A stretch of 38,397 nucleotides of DNA from an uncultured Rhodospirillales bacterium (GTDB lineage: Bacteria > Pseudomonadota > Alphaproteobacteria > Acetobacterales > Acetobacteraceae): the NCBI GenBank assembly GCA_903927465.1, contig CAIYMY010000127.1, positions 1 through 38,397 on the forward strand. The letters run 5' to 3'. Positions 7,824-16,035 of this stretch are shown one piece after another (position 1 is the stretch's first letter; each line of letters starts with the position of its first letter). The position numbers and the translations under genes are program-made. The notes under the pieces were generated by a model. It was not told where the DNA came from. It searched no databases and saw only the letters and a program-made list of their open reading frames with translations.

Positions 7824-9452
7824 ATGTCCGAAGAACGGGAAGCGATGGAATTTGATGTGCTGATCGTGGGTGGCGGGCCTTCTGGCCTGGCTGCGGCGAT
7901 CCGCCTGAAACAGCTCGCGCCCGATATGGCGGTTTGCCTGATTGAAAAGGGCAGCGAGATCGGCGCACATATCCTGTCCGGCGCCGTATTGGAACCGCGC
8001 GCGCTGGATGAGCTTCTTCCCGATTGGCGCGATGATCCGCCGGCACTGGCCACCCCTGCCGGCGATGACCGCTTCATGTTCCTGACGGAAACCAAAGCCT
8101 TCAAGCTCCCGACACCACCGGCCATGAATAATCACGGCAATTACATTGTTTCCTTGGGTAATGTCTGTCGTTGGCTGGGAGCCAAGGCGGAAGCTTTGGG
8201 CGTTGAAATCTATCCGGGCTTCGCCGCGTCCGAGACGATCATTGAAGATGGCCAGGTGCGCGGCGTGGTTGCCGGCGTGATGGGCATCGGCAAGGATGGT
8301 GAAAAGGGGGCGAATTACCAGCCGGGCATGGAATTGCGGGCGAGTTATACGCTATTTGCTGAGGGCTGCCGTGGGTCGCTCACGAAAAAGCTCTTCGAGA
8401 CCTTCAATCTGCGTGATGGCGCCGCACCGCAAACCTTCGGGCTCGGCATCAAGGAATTATGGGAAATCCCCAAGGAAAAGCATCAGCCGGGGCTGATTTG
8501 GCATAGCGTCGGCTGGCCCTTGAATACCGAAACCTATGGTGGGTCTTGGCTTTACATGCTGGGCGATAATCTGGTCAGCATCGGCTTTGTTGTTGGGCTG
8601 GACTATCAAAATCCGTGGCTTTCCCCTTTCGATGAATTCCAACGCTTCAAGCAACACCCCGCTGTGCGCGCCATGCTGGAAGGCGGCAAGCGCATTGCCT
8701 ATGGCGCGCGGGCGTTGAATGAGGGTGGCTTCCAGGCGATCCCGAAGCTTGTTTTCCCCGGCGGAGCGATCATTGGTGATTCGGCCGGCTTCCTGAATGT
8801 GCCGAAAATCAAGGGCACGCATACGGCGATGAAATCCGGCATGATCGCGGCTGAGGCTTTGGCCGCCGCTTGCGCCAGCGCAGAACGCGCGCCGGTCTTG
8901 AATGCCTACCCCGAAATGCTGCGCCATTCCTGGATCTGGCCGGAATTGGAAGCAGTACGGAACATCCGCCCCGGCTTTGCGAAATTCGGCTTCTGGGGGG
9001 GTATGATCAATGCCGCAATTGAAACCTACATTACGCGCGGCAAATCACCCTGGACACTCACGCATCACGAAGATCACGCGGTGCTGAAAAAGGGTTCGGA
9101 AGCGCCGAAGATTACCTATCCCAAGCCGGATGGTTTGTATTCCTTTGATCGGCTGTCTTCCGTGTTTTTGGCGAATACGAATCATGAGGAAGACCAGCCC
9201 GCGCATCTGAAGCTGCGTGATCCTGCGCGCTGGCAGGGCGTGAATTGGGAAATATTCGCAAGCCCCGAAAGCCGCTATTGCCCTGCCGGGGTTTATGAGG
9301 CGGTGGGCGTGGAAGAAGGCCAGCCGCGTTTGGTGATCAATGCGCAGAATTGCGTACATTGCAAAACCTGCGACATCAAGGACCCAACGCAGAATATTGA
9401 TTGGTGCACGCCAGAAGGTAGCGGCGGGCCGAATTACATTGGCGGCATGTGA
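7824..9452 (+). CDS. electron transfer flavoprotein-ubiquinone oxidoreductase
   Basis: Inner-membrane-associated FAD and 4Fe-4S enzyme that passes electrons from ETF (reduced by acyl-CoA dehydrogenases) to ubiquinone. The 542-residue length agrees with bacterial ETF-QO. The N-terminal FAD motif is IVGGGPSGLAAAIRL (about 14-28). The C-terminus carries the cluster ligands CPAGVYE and CVHCKTCDIKDP, followed by NIDWCTPEGSGGPNY. The start is placed at ATG 7824; a GTG directly before it (7821) is possible, but AGGAAAGG is better spaced for the ATG. A glutaryl-CoA dehydrogenase gene elsewhere in this window (33798-35000) could feed this enzyme through ETF. A GST gene follows 29 bp downstream. Confidence 0.96.
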   Translation: MSEEREAMEFDVLIVGGGPSGLAAAIRLKQLAPDMAVCLIEKGSEIGAHILSGAVLEPRALDELLPDWRDDPPALATPAGDDRFMFLTETKAFKLPTPPAMNNHGNYIVSLGNVCRWLGAKAEALGVEIYPGFAASETIIEDGQVRGVVAGVMGIGKDGEKGANYQPGMELRASYTLFAEGCRGSLTKKLFETFNLRDGAAPQTFGLGIKELWEIPKEKHQPGLIWHSVGWPLNTETYGGSWLYMLGDNLVSIGFVVGLDYQNPWLSPFDEFQRFKQHPAVRAMLEGGKRIAYGARALNEGGFQAIPKLVFPGGAIIGDSAGFLNVPKIKGTHTAMKSGMIAAEALAAACASAERAPVLNAYPEMLRHSWIWPELEAVRNIRPGFAKFGFWGGMINAAIETYITRGKSPWTLTHHEDHAVLKKGSEAPKITYPKPDGLYSFDRLSSVFLANTNHEEDQPAHLKLRDPARWQGVNWEIFASPESRYCPAGVYEAVGVEEGQPRLVINAQNCVHCKTCDIKDPTQNIDWCTPEGSGGPNYIGGM

Positions 9453-9481
9453 AAACGCCAGATCAGGACAGGAAAAATCTT

Positions 9482-10090
9482 ATGCTCAAAATCCATGGCA
9501 TTGCCCGTTCCCGCGCCTTTCGCTGCATCTGGGCCGCCGAAGAAGCCGGGCTTGCTTATGAAGTAATCCCTGTTGGCGTCGTACCCGGCTCCAAGCTGGA
9601 ACGCCCGCTTCCGATCAACCCGAACAACAAGATCCCCGCTTTGGAAGATGGCGATCTGGTGCTGTTCGAAAGCCTGGCGATCAATCTGCATATCGCGGGC
9701 AAAGTGGGTGCGCCCTTGATGCCCACCGGAAATGACGCATCGCGCGTGCTGCAATGGACGCTTTGGGCAGCGACGGAAATTGAACCGCATGTGATGCGCT
9801 GGGCCTATAATGCTTTCCTCCGCCCACCCGCGGATCGCATTGCGGCGGAAGCCGCCCTTGGCAAGGAAGCGACCGATCAGCGGCTTGCGGTGCTCGAATC
9901 AGAATTATCGGAGCGCGATTATCTTGTCGGCGATGGCTTCACCATTGCAGATTTGAATCTGGCGTCGGTGGTTTATGGCTCCTTCGTGAATGGGTATGAT
10001 TTCACCGCTTTTCCGAAGGCGAAGGCTTGGCTTTCGCGTTGCCTGGAACGCCCAGCGGCCAAGCGCGCGCGCGCGCAACGCGAAAGGTGA
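9482..10090 (+). CDS. glutathione S-transferase family protein
   Basis: A 202-residue cytoplasmic protein with an N-terminal thioredoxin-like GST domain (glutathione contact KIPAL with its cis-proline, and FESLAIN with the Ser that binds the gamma-glutamyl group) and an all-helical C-terminal domain containing FTIADLNLAS (N-capping box). Catalytic residue candidates near the N-terminus are Ser11 and Arg12 in IARSRAF. The ATG at 9482 is preceded by ACAGGAAAAA and gives the family N-terminus MLKIHG; an upstream GTG overlapping the ETF-QO stop gives an unrelated extension. It follows ETF-QO by 29 bp and precedes a Bug receptor by 32 bp, so one transcript is likely. Substrate unknown. Confidence 0.9.
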   Translation: MLKIHGIARSRAFRCIWAAEEAGLAYEVIPVGVVPGSKLERPLPINPNNKIPALEDGDLVLFESLAINLHIAGKVGAPLMPTGNDASRVLQWTLWAATEIEPHVMRWAYNAFLRPPADRIAAEAALGKEATDQRLAVLESELSERDYLVGDGFTIADLNLASVVYGSFVNGYDFTAFPKAKAWLSRCLERPAAKRARAQRER

Positions 10091-10122
10091 AACTTAACGC
10101 CCGAAACTCGGGAGGAACGAAC

Positions 10123-11088
10123 ATGATCCATCGTCGCGTATTGCTCGCTGCACCAATGCTTGCTGTGCCAGCACTGGCACGCGCGCAAGCCTGGCCATCG
10201 CGCCCGGTGCGCATTGTGCTGGCCTATCCGCCAGGAGGGTCCACCGATGTGCTGGCGCGGACCCTTGCCGCCGCTTTGCAGGAAGCCATCCCGGGCAGCA
10301 CCTTTGTGGTGGATAACCGGCCCGGCGGCGCCGCGGTGGTTGGGACCCAAGCTGTCACTCAGGCGGCAGCGGATGGCTATACGTTGGCACTGGGTAACAA
10401 CCAGACCCATGCGGCGAATGCGGCGATGCTGCCTTCACTGCCCTTCGACCCGATCGCGGATTTCGCGCCCATCGCCAAGCTTGCCACGGTGCATCACGCG
10501 CTGGTGGTGCCGGTCAGCGGTGCCAAGACCCTGGCGGAACTGGCCGCAAAAGGGCGCAATGGCGGCAAGGTCACTTACGCGTCTTCCGGTGCTGGTTCCG
10601 CCAGCCATGTGATTGCCGAAACCTTCGCGCGGCGCGAACGGCTGGATGCGACCCATGTGCCCTATCGTGGCGGCGCGCAGGCCACCACGGATACGATTGC
10701 CGGCACGGTGGATTTCTTCGTCTCCACCTGGCCGCAAGTGGTTTCGCTGGTGCGCGAAGGGCGGCTTCGTGCGCTTGGTATCGGCGCGCCGGCGCGCCTG
10801 CCTGAAGCGCCTGATGTGCCGACCTTCGCAGAACTCAGTGCGCCTGACTTGGCGGTTGATGCCTGGTTCGGGCTTTGGGCGCCGGCCCGCACCGCGCCCG
10901 AGATCATCACGCGGCTTTCGGACGCGCTGCTGCGTATTCTGGCCGAACCCGCCATGCGTGAGCGACTGCAAGGCCAAGGTTTTGTTGCCGCGCCCATGGC
11001 ATCAGCGCCGTTTGGCGAATTCCAGAAGGCCGAACTGGCGCGCTGGCGGGCGCTGGTGGAACTGACCGGGATCAGGCTTAGCGGCTGA
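10123..11088 (+). CDS. Bug/TctC-type substrate-binding protein
   Basis: A 321-residue periplasmic receptor of the Bug family. The signal peptide MIHRRVLLAAPMLAVPALARAQ has a paired Arg and Ala-x-Ala-type cleavage site, compatible with Tat or Sec export. Family motifs: SRPVRIVLAYPPGGSTDVLART, NRPGGAAVVG, THVPYRGGAQ and LPEAPDVPTF. The ATG at 10123 follows a strong ribosome binding site (GGGAGGAACGAAC). It is the last gene of the ETF-QO/GST/Bug run; no TctA or TctB is present. Ligand unknown. The GC-rich hairpin at 11115-11138 lies just downstream and may also end this transcript, although its T-run faces the other strand. Confidence 0.95.
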   Translation: MIHRRVLLAAPMLAVPALARAQAWPSRPVRIVLAYPPGGSTDVLARTLAAALQEAIPGSTFVVDNRPGGAAVVGTQAVTQAAADGYTLALGNNQTHAANAAMLPSLPFDPIADFAPIAKLATVHHALVVPVSGAKTLAELAAKGRNGGKVTYASSGAGSASHVIAETFARRERLDATHVPYRGGAQATTDTIAGTVDFFVSTWPQVVSLVREGRLRALGIGAPARLPEAPDVPTFAELSAPDLAVDAWFGLWAPARTAPEIITRLSDALLRILAEPAMRERLQGQGFVAAPMASAPFGEFQKAELARWRALVELTGIRLSG

Positions 11089-11103
11089 GTTTTTTCTAAC
11101 GCT

Positions 11104-11191
11104 ATCCAGAAATGAAAAGGGGCGCCTTGCGGCGCCCCCAATCTTTCCCGAGTGGGATCTTCCTGAATTACTTCAGGATGATTTCCACGCG
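11104..11191. repeat. 88-bp perfect direct repeat, copy 1 (3' end of the broken OmpA gene)
   Basis: Identical base for base to 12366-12453. It covers the last 24 bases of the OmpA-family coding region and 64 bases beyond the stop, including the terminator hairpin. Identity stops sharply at both ends: the rest of the OmpA C-terminal coding region shows many synonymous differences between copies. This fits gene conversion or duplication with selection on the 3' region. Confidence 0.95.
11115..11138 (-). terminator. intrinsic terminator of the downstream (broken) OmpA gene
   Basis: On the minus strand a perfect 8-bp stem GGGGCGCC/GGCGCCCC with a GCAA tetraloop is followed by TTTT. It begins 29 bases after the TAA of the OmpA-family reading frame. 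The same element occurs at 12377-12400. Confidence 0.85.
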
Positions 11192-12271
11192 GCGGTTCTG
11201 CGGTTCACGCACGCCATCGGCGGTCGGCACCAGGTTGTTTGCTTCACCAAAGCCGCGGGTCACGATTTCATTGCGCGGCACACCACGACGCACCAGTTCA
11301 GCGGCAACGGCATTCGCACGACGCTCAGACAAGCCCTGGTTGAAGCTGTCCGAACCCGAACGGTCCGTGAAGCCATTGACTTCAATGCGGGTCACACCCT
11401 GGCCACGAGCAGAAGCGGCTTCACCGATGATCTGGCGCGCACGATCCGTCAGGTCCGACTTGCTCCAGTCAAAGAAGACAAGGAAGGTGCGGGCAGCGGC
11501 CACAGGCGCGGCAGCAGCAGCAACCACCGGCGCGGCATTGAAGGCATAGCGCAGGCCGATCAGCAGCGAGTGGTTGAAGTTGTCCACGTCCGCGCTGGCT
11601 TTAAGGTTAACTCCAACAACCGTATTGGAGTCGAAGTTGTGACCAGCCGTCATCATGTATCTGTACTCGGCCGTCGCAACCAATCCAGGGACCGTCGAGA
11701 TGGGCAGTGAAAGCCCGGCGATTGCTTGGCCGGCAAAAGCGCTAGAAGTTCCATTATAGACATCTATGTCAGTAACGGCTCCAAAGAACGGGGCGCGACT
11801 GCCGACGTTCTTATATTCATGTCAGATTGCGCCAACGCCCGCACCAACATAGGGCGTGATGCCGCCCAACAACCCGCCTATGTCAATGTCATACAAAACA
11901 TTGAGCATAGCGCCGTAGCTCGTTGCGGTGCCATTTGCGCCTGGGTATGTGATATTGTCGTATTTGTACGCTGACGTGTCATTTTGGCGATAGTTGCCTT
12001 CGATCTCGGCGCGGAGGCCGTTGCCAAAGCCCCACCCGAGACTCACTACGCCTGCAAAACCCCAATCAAACTCCGCGCCCGCACCTAGCAACGGCCTTTG
12101 CACTGGCGATGGACCAAAAGGATCAGTGTAGGTACCGGTTATGTCGGTTCTATTCAGAAAATTTACGCCCGCCCCAGCACCAAGATACAAGCCATTAATT
12201 GGCTGCGCCTGCGCGAATAACGGGAAAAGGGCCGCCACAGTCGCCCCAAAAAGAGACTTTCGAGAATTCAT
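11168..12271 (-). pseudogene. OmpA-family outer-membrane protein, interrupted by one in-frame TGA
   Basis: Would encode a 367-residue protein parallel to its neighbour at 12430-13524: signal peptide (MNSRKSLFGATVAALFPLFAQAQ), eight-stranded beta-barrel-like domain and C-terminal OmpA peptidoglycan-binding domain. Translation from ATG 12271 (good AGGAAAAACT site) stops after 149 residues at TGA 11822-11824. The same frame then runs open for 217 residues to 11168. The neighbour has GVGYIWHDYQ where this copy has GVGAI-stop-HEYK, so one TGG-to-TGA change explains the break; there is no frameshift. The barrel half has diverged, while the OmpA domain is almost identical in protein sequence. The second half has no signal peptide and should not work alone. 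A sequencing error cannot be excluded. Confidence 0.88.
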
Positions 12272-12365
12272 AGTTTTTCCTCGCTTCTTTTCCATGCACC
12301 GAGCAATCTTAACCACTTGGTCCGATAAACTCAACTGGATCGATAACTAAGTCTACAGAAAAACA

Positions 12366-12453
12366 ATCCAGAAATGAAAAGGGGCGCCTTGCGGCGCCCC
12401 CAATCTTTCCCGAGTGGGATCTTCCTGAATTACTTCAGGATGATTTCCACGCG
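12366..12453. repeat. 88-bp perfect direct repeat, copy 2 (3' end of the intact OmpA gene)
   Basis: Identical to 11104-11191 at a distance of 1262 bp. It includes the final codons, TAA and terminator of the intact OmpA-family gene. Confidence 0.95.
12377..12400 (-). terminator. intrinsic terminator of the intact OmpA gene
   Basis: Same stem (GGGGCGCC/GGCGCCCC, loop GCAA) and TTTT as at 11115-11138. It lies between the intact gene and the broken paralogue, so the two genes are separate transcription units. Confidence 0.85.
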
Positions 12454-13524
12454 ACGGTTCTGCGGCTCACGCACACCATCGGCCGTCGGCACCAGGTTGT
12501 TTTCTTCGCCGAAGCCACGGGTAACGATTTCATTCCGCGGCACACCGCGACGCACGAGCTCAGCAGCAACCGCATTCGCGCGGCGCTGAGACAGGCCCAT
12601 GTTGTAGTCAGACGGGCCAGAACGGTCCGTGAAGCCATTCACTTCAATGCGGGTCACGCCTTGGCCACGGGCCGAAGCAGCTTCGCCAATGATCTGGCGG
12701 GCACGATCGGTCAAATCAGCCTTGCTCCAGTCAAAGAACACAAGGAACGTCTTGGCAGCGGCCATCGGTGCCACAGCAGCAGCAACCACCGGCGCCGCAT
12801 TGAAGGCGTAGCGCAGGCCGATCAGCAAGGAACTGTTGAAGTTATCAACGTCGGTGCTCAGGTTTTTCTGGGAAGATATTCCACCAGAGGTACGATTCAC
12901 AGAACCGTTGATATCATGCCCGGTCGTCCCCATGAAGCGATATTCCGCCGTCAAAGCAAGACCTGGCACGCTCTCGATCGGAAGCGCCGCACCAACAATG
13001 GCCTGATAACCGAAGGAACCATTGCCGCCGTTGTAGACTAGCTTGCTGCCGTCCACTTGGGTGACCCCGACATCCTGATAATCATGCCAGATATAGCCAA
13101 CGCCGACGCCGATATAGGGCACAATACCGCCAAGGGATGAACCAAGGTTAAAATCATAAAGAACATTCGCCATGGTGCCATAGCTCACCACTGTCCCGCT
13201 CGGGTTGGCAACGGTTGCTGTTGATCCTCCACCGGCCTTGACAGCGCTGGTATCGTTCGAGCGGTAATTACCCTCGATTTCCGCGCGAAGGCCGTTGCCG
13301 AAGCCCCAACCAAGGCTCAGTACGCCCACATACCCGACCTCAAAATCGGTCGAGAGCTTTGTCTCAGCGGCATTGTTGACCTGACCTTTAAGATCTGAGC
13401 TCTGCAGCCAATTAGCGCCCACGCCAGCGGCGACGTAGGGGCCACTTACGGACTGGGCTTGTGCCAGCATCGGCAGCGCTACCATCGCCGCAGCAGCAGC
13501 CAAAAGCGTCTTTTTGAAGTTCAT
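12430..13524 (-). CDS. OmpA-family outer-membrane protein
   Basis: A 364-residue protein that likely anchors the outer membrane to peptidoglycan. Residues 1-23 are a Sec signal peptide (cleavage after MLAQAQ). Residues about 24-255 form an outer-membrane beta-barrel domain (GPYVAAGVGANW, GYVGVLSLGWGFGNGLRAEIEGNYR, SLLIGLRYAF). An Ala/Pro/Val-rich hinge (AAPVVAAAVAPMAAAK) leads to the OmpA C-terminal domain with VNGFTDRSG, LSQRRANAV, GFGEENN and DGVREPQNRRVEI, which contain the Asp and Arg that contact diaminopimelate. ATG 13524 follows GGAGATAGAC. A broken paralogue lies directly downstream. Low aromatic content at the last residue (ends ILK) is as expected, because the barrel is not C-terminal. 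Confidence 0.95.
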   Translation of the reverse strand: MNFKKTLLAAAAAMVALPMLAQAQSVSGPYVAAGVGANWLQSSDLKGQVNNAAETKLSTDFEVGYVGVLSLGWGFGNGLRAEIEGNYRSNDTSAVKAGGGSTATVANPSGTVVSYGTMANVLYDFNLGSSLGGIVPYIGVGVGYIWHDYQDVGVTQVDGSKLVYNGGNGSFGYQAIVGAALPIESVPGLALTAEYRFMGTTGHDINGSVNRTSGGISSQKNLSTDVDNFNSSLLIGLRYAFNAAPVVAAAVAPMAAAKTFLVFFDWSKADLTDRARQIIGEAASARGQGVTRIEVNGFTDRSGPSDYNMGLSQRRANAVAAELVRRGVPRNEIVTRGFGEENNLVPTADGVREPQNRRVEIILK

Positions 13525-13984
13525 TGTCTATCTCCATCAATGTTTCGGGCCCTAAACTCGCTAACCGAATTTAGTCCATCCTTCACAAACGCTTTTTTAG
13601 CAGGACCTCCGTTCAATAGCATCCCTGAAAGCCAGATTTAGCTACAGGCGTGGCGTGCGGATCACCGACTGTGGCAAATTTACCGCAACCAACCCACAGC
13701 CCTTATCCCGCAGCCATTGGCTCATGCCCAAAAGCGACCCAACTCTGCCATCAAAACAGCTTCTCGGAGGACGTCATGCCGGACGCGTTGATTTAGCAGC
13801 CTGCCGGGCAGTCAGCCGTCACCGTTTTTGCTCCGCCGACGCCAAAGCGATCTGCGTCAGGCTTTCGCGTGCCCATCCCAACCGATCACTGAAAGCCAAT
13901 GCGCCGCTGGGACAAAGCTGCTGCATTCAGCGGGCACTGCCCCCACTCCCCGTGATCGTTCCATCACCATGGCCTGCATAGGCC
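13525..13984. other. 460-bp intergenic stretch without recognised gene
   Basis: It should contain the promoter of the OmpA gene (minus strand) near 13525-13640. A 108-codon open frame on the plus strand (13655-13981) has no ribosome binding site, no domain and a composition unlike a real protein. The opposite strand is broken by many stops. The stretch could be decayed DNA; no insertion-sequence ends are seen. Confidence 0.5.
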
Positions 13985-14866
13985 TTATTTCTTTGCCGCA
14001 AAACTCCGGAACATTTCAAGCAGCGCCACCACATCCCGGCCGCGATGCCCGGTCGCCAGCGCCTGCGCCATCAATTCGCGAACGGTTGAAGTTGCCGGCG
14101 TTGGCTGACGCAAAGCCCTACCAAAATCAATAGCCAAAGCAAGGTCCTTTTCACCAAGCTCCATCTTGAAACCTGGGTCAAAATCATTCTTGAGCGCCTT
14201 GGGGAAGCGTTTGGTGAAATGAAAGGAACGTCCACCGCTTTGCGACAGAACCTCATAAAGCGTCTCGGGCGCGACGCCGGCGGCCTCACCAAGCGCGAAG
14301 GCTTCGCAGGCGATCAGCACATTGCCCATGGACATCATATTGTTGACCAGCTTCACTGCCTTGGCGGTACCAATAGGCCCTGTGTGGGACCAGGATTGCC
14401 CAAGGCTTTGCAGCACCGGTTCGGCGCGCCGGATATCGGCCATATCGCCGCCCACGATCAGCACCAAATCGCCGTGGAGCGATTCCATCGGGCCGCCGCT
14501 CACGGGGCAATCCAGCACGGCGATGCCCTTGGCCGAAGCTGCGGCGGCAATTTCGCGCATCGTATCCGGATCAAGTGTTGATAGCTCGATGATAAGGGTC
14601 CCCGGTGCCGCCTTATCCACCAGGCCTCCAGGCGCCAGCCAAGCGGATTTTGCTGCGGCAGGGTCGGGCAGGCTGGTCAGCACCACGGGGCGGCCGGCAA
14701 GCGCTGCCTCAACCGTATCTGCAACCGCGACTTGGCGTTCGGCCAATTCCTGCCGACGGGCCGGGTTGATGTCATAGCCAAGCACATCGAAACCCTGCTC
14801 GGTCAGGCGGGACGCCATATTCGCCCCCATCTGTCCCATGCCGAATACGGCAATCCGTTCTTTCAT
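13985..14866 (-). CDS. NAD(P)-dependent beta-hydroxyacid dehydrogenase (3-hydroxyisobutyrate dehydrogenase family)
   Basis: A 293-residue cytoplasmic oxidoreductase of the beta-HAD family (3-hydroxyisobutyrate, tartronate semialdehyde, glyoxylate reductases). Motifs: nucleotide-binding VFGMGQMGANMA (7-18), substrate-binding DCPVSGGPMES, catalytic Lys in GTAKAVKLVNNMM, and the cofactor/substrate motif GFKMELGEKDLALA. The Asp in YDINPARR after the Rossmann motif suggests NAD rather than NADP (inference). ATG 14866 follows GGGGGACAG. It lies after the rpsD terminator, so it has its own promoter in 14867-14965 or relies on read-through. Substrate not determinable. Confidence 0.9.
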   Translation of the reverse strand: MKERIAVFGMGQMGANMASRLTEQGFDVLGYDINPARRQELAERQVAVADTVEAALAGRPVVLTSLPDPAAAKSAWLAPGGLVDKAAPGTLIIELSTLDPDTMREIAAAASAKGIAVLDCPVSGGPMESLHGDLVLIVGGDMADIRRAEPVLQSLGQSWSHTGPIGTAKAVKLVNNMMSMGNVLIACEAFALGEAAGVAPETLYEVLSQSGGRSFHFTKRFPKALKNDFDPGFKMELGEKDLALAIDFGRALRQPTPATSTVRELMAQALATGHRGRDVVALLEMFRSFAAKK

Positions 14867-14965
14867 CTGGTCTGTCCCCCTCGTTTTTCCGGCACGTGCG
14901 ACAGCTTCTCGCAATTGGCATGGGCAGACAAGCAAGCGCGCAGATCGCACGCCGCGTTTCACAAT

Positions 14966-14996
14966 AAAAAAGCCGGCACCCGAAGGCGCCGGCTTT
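14966..14996 (-). terminator. intrinsic terminator of rpsD
   Basis: On the minus strand the stem GCCGGCGCC/GGTGCCGGC (one G-U pair) with a TTCG tetraloop is followed by TTTTTT. It starts about 24 bases after the rpsD stop codon. Confidence 0.92.
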
Positions 14997-15020
14997 GAAC
15001 CATGCGAGAACAAACCTCGA

Positions 15021-15638
15021 TCAGCGGCTGTAGAATTCGACCACCAGATTGGGTTCCATCTGCACCGGATAAGGCACATCGGAAAGCTTCGGCGCGCGCA
15101 GGAATTTGCCCTTCATCGCGCGGTGATCAATTTCGATATACTCCGGCACGTCGCGTTCCGTGCTCTGCGTTGCATCAAGCACAGCTGTCAGCTGCTTCGA
15201 CTTTTCCTTCACCTCGATCACATCGGTATTCTTCACCGAATAGGACGGAATATTGAGGCGCTTGCCATTCACCAGCACATGGCCGTGATTGACAAATTGG
15301 CGTGCCGCGAAGGGGGTGACGGCCAGCTTCATGCGATAGATCACCGCATCCAGGCGGCGTTCCAGCAATTCCACCAGGTTTTCGGAAGTGTCGCCCTTAC
15401 GGCGCACAGCTTCCTCATAATATTTGCGGAACTGCTTTTCGCCGATATTGCCGTAATAGCCCTTCAGCTTCTGCTTCGCCATCAGCTGCACGCCGAAATC
15501 GGTCGGCTTCTGCTTGCGGCGCTGGCCATGCTGACCTGGGCCATATTCGCGCTTCGCGACCGGCGATTTCGCGCGACCCCAAAGGTTCACGCCAAGGCGG
15601 CGATTGATTTTGTATTTGCTTTCGGCGCGCTTCGTCAT
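15021..15638 (-). CDS. rpsD: 30S ribosomal protein S4
   Basis: A 205-residue primary 16S rRNA-binding protein that nucleates the 30S body and contributes to the mRNA entry channel. The N-terminus [16 protein letters not shown], the block [10 protein letters not shown] and the S4 RNA-binding domain ([31 protein letters not shown], about residues 95-150) are typical. It lacks the N-terminal zinc cysteines (C-minus form). As in most alphaproteobacteria it stands alone, away from the alpha operon. The leader has three inverted repeats, one directly before the ribosome binding site, and a clear terminator follows. Confidence 0.98.
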   Translation of the reverse strand: MTKRAESKYKINRRLGVNLWGRAKSPVAKREYGPGQHGQRRKQKPTDFGVQLMAKQKLKGYYGNIGEKQFRKYYEEAVRRKGDTSENLVELLERRLDAVIYRMKLAVTPFAARQFVNHGHVLVNGKRLNIPSYSVKNTDVIEVKEKSKQLTAVLDATQSTERDVPEYIEIDHRAMKGKFLRAPKLSDVPYPVQMEPNLVVEFYSR

Positions 15639-15648
15639 GCGCAGATTC

Positions 15649-15748
15649 CATCGCAGGCGCGATGGCCTTTCTTTCTATGCCCATTAGGGCCTTGTTGTCC
15701 CGGTAGTCCCTGGCCGGCTAGCCAGGGCGGGCGCAGACCCCGAAGGTC
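15649..15748 (-). promoter_or_regulatory. structured leader of rpsD (three inverted repeats)
   Basis: Reading in the rpsD direction: GACC-ttcgg-GGTC (15736-15748), CCCTGGC-tagccg-GCCAGGG (15708-15727, perfect 7 bp), then CATCGC-gcct-GCGATG (15649-15664, perfect 6 bp). The last hairpin ends in GATG, directly against the GGAATC that is the only ribosome-binding candidate before the ATG at 15638. Such placement could allow translational control by S4 itself; this is inference. Confidence 0.5.
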
Positions 15749-15774
15749 CGTCCACATTCCCGGAAGGAAGGCGC

Positions 15775-16035
15775 GTGATATTCCGCGTCTTAGGGCTTGT
15801 CAAACCACGCGCCCGGCCCCATCCCCCTGACATGAGCGTATCCCGAGAAGACATCCTGGTTCTTGGCCTGACAGCCGGTGTAGTGGGCAGCCTGGTGGGT
15901 GGGTTGACGCTGTACGCGGGCTTAGCCCTGGTTGTGGCCGGATCCCATGCTGGATGGCTGCTGGCCTTGCCGGCCGCGCCCTTTGGCGGGGCGCTCGGCT
16001 ATATACTCGCGCGGCGTTTGGCTGCGCGCTTATAA
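15775..16035 (+). CDS. hypothetical small membrane protein
   Basis: An 86-residue open frame starting with GTG 15775, which has a strong site GGAAGGAAGG just before it. An alternative ATG at 15832 gives 67 residues but no ribosome binding site. The protein has two hydrophobic stretches (about 30-55 and 60-80), rich in Gly, Ala and Leu (VLGLTAGVVGSLVGGLTLYAG; WLLALPAAPFGGALGYILA) and an Arg-rich C-terminus (ARRLAARL), suggesting a two-helix inner-membrane hairpin with both ends in the cytoplasm. No family recognised. It is divergent from rpsD. Confidence 0.55.
   Translation: MIFRVLGLVKPRARPHPPDMSVSREDILVLGLTAGVVGSLVGGLTLYAGLALVVAGSHAGWLLALPAAPFGGALGYILARRLAARL

Noticed and set aside
11168-12271. 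Two separate OmpA-type genes or a frameshift
   Set aside because: Both halves are in the same frame around one TGA, and the second half lacks a signal peptide and start site, so a nonsense change in one gene explains the data better.
13655-13981. 108-codon plus-strand frame between the OmpA gene and the dehydrogenase gene
   Set aside because: No ribosome binding site, no domain, and residue composition unlike a folded protein; kept only as unexplained intergenic sequence.
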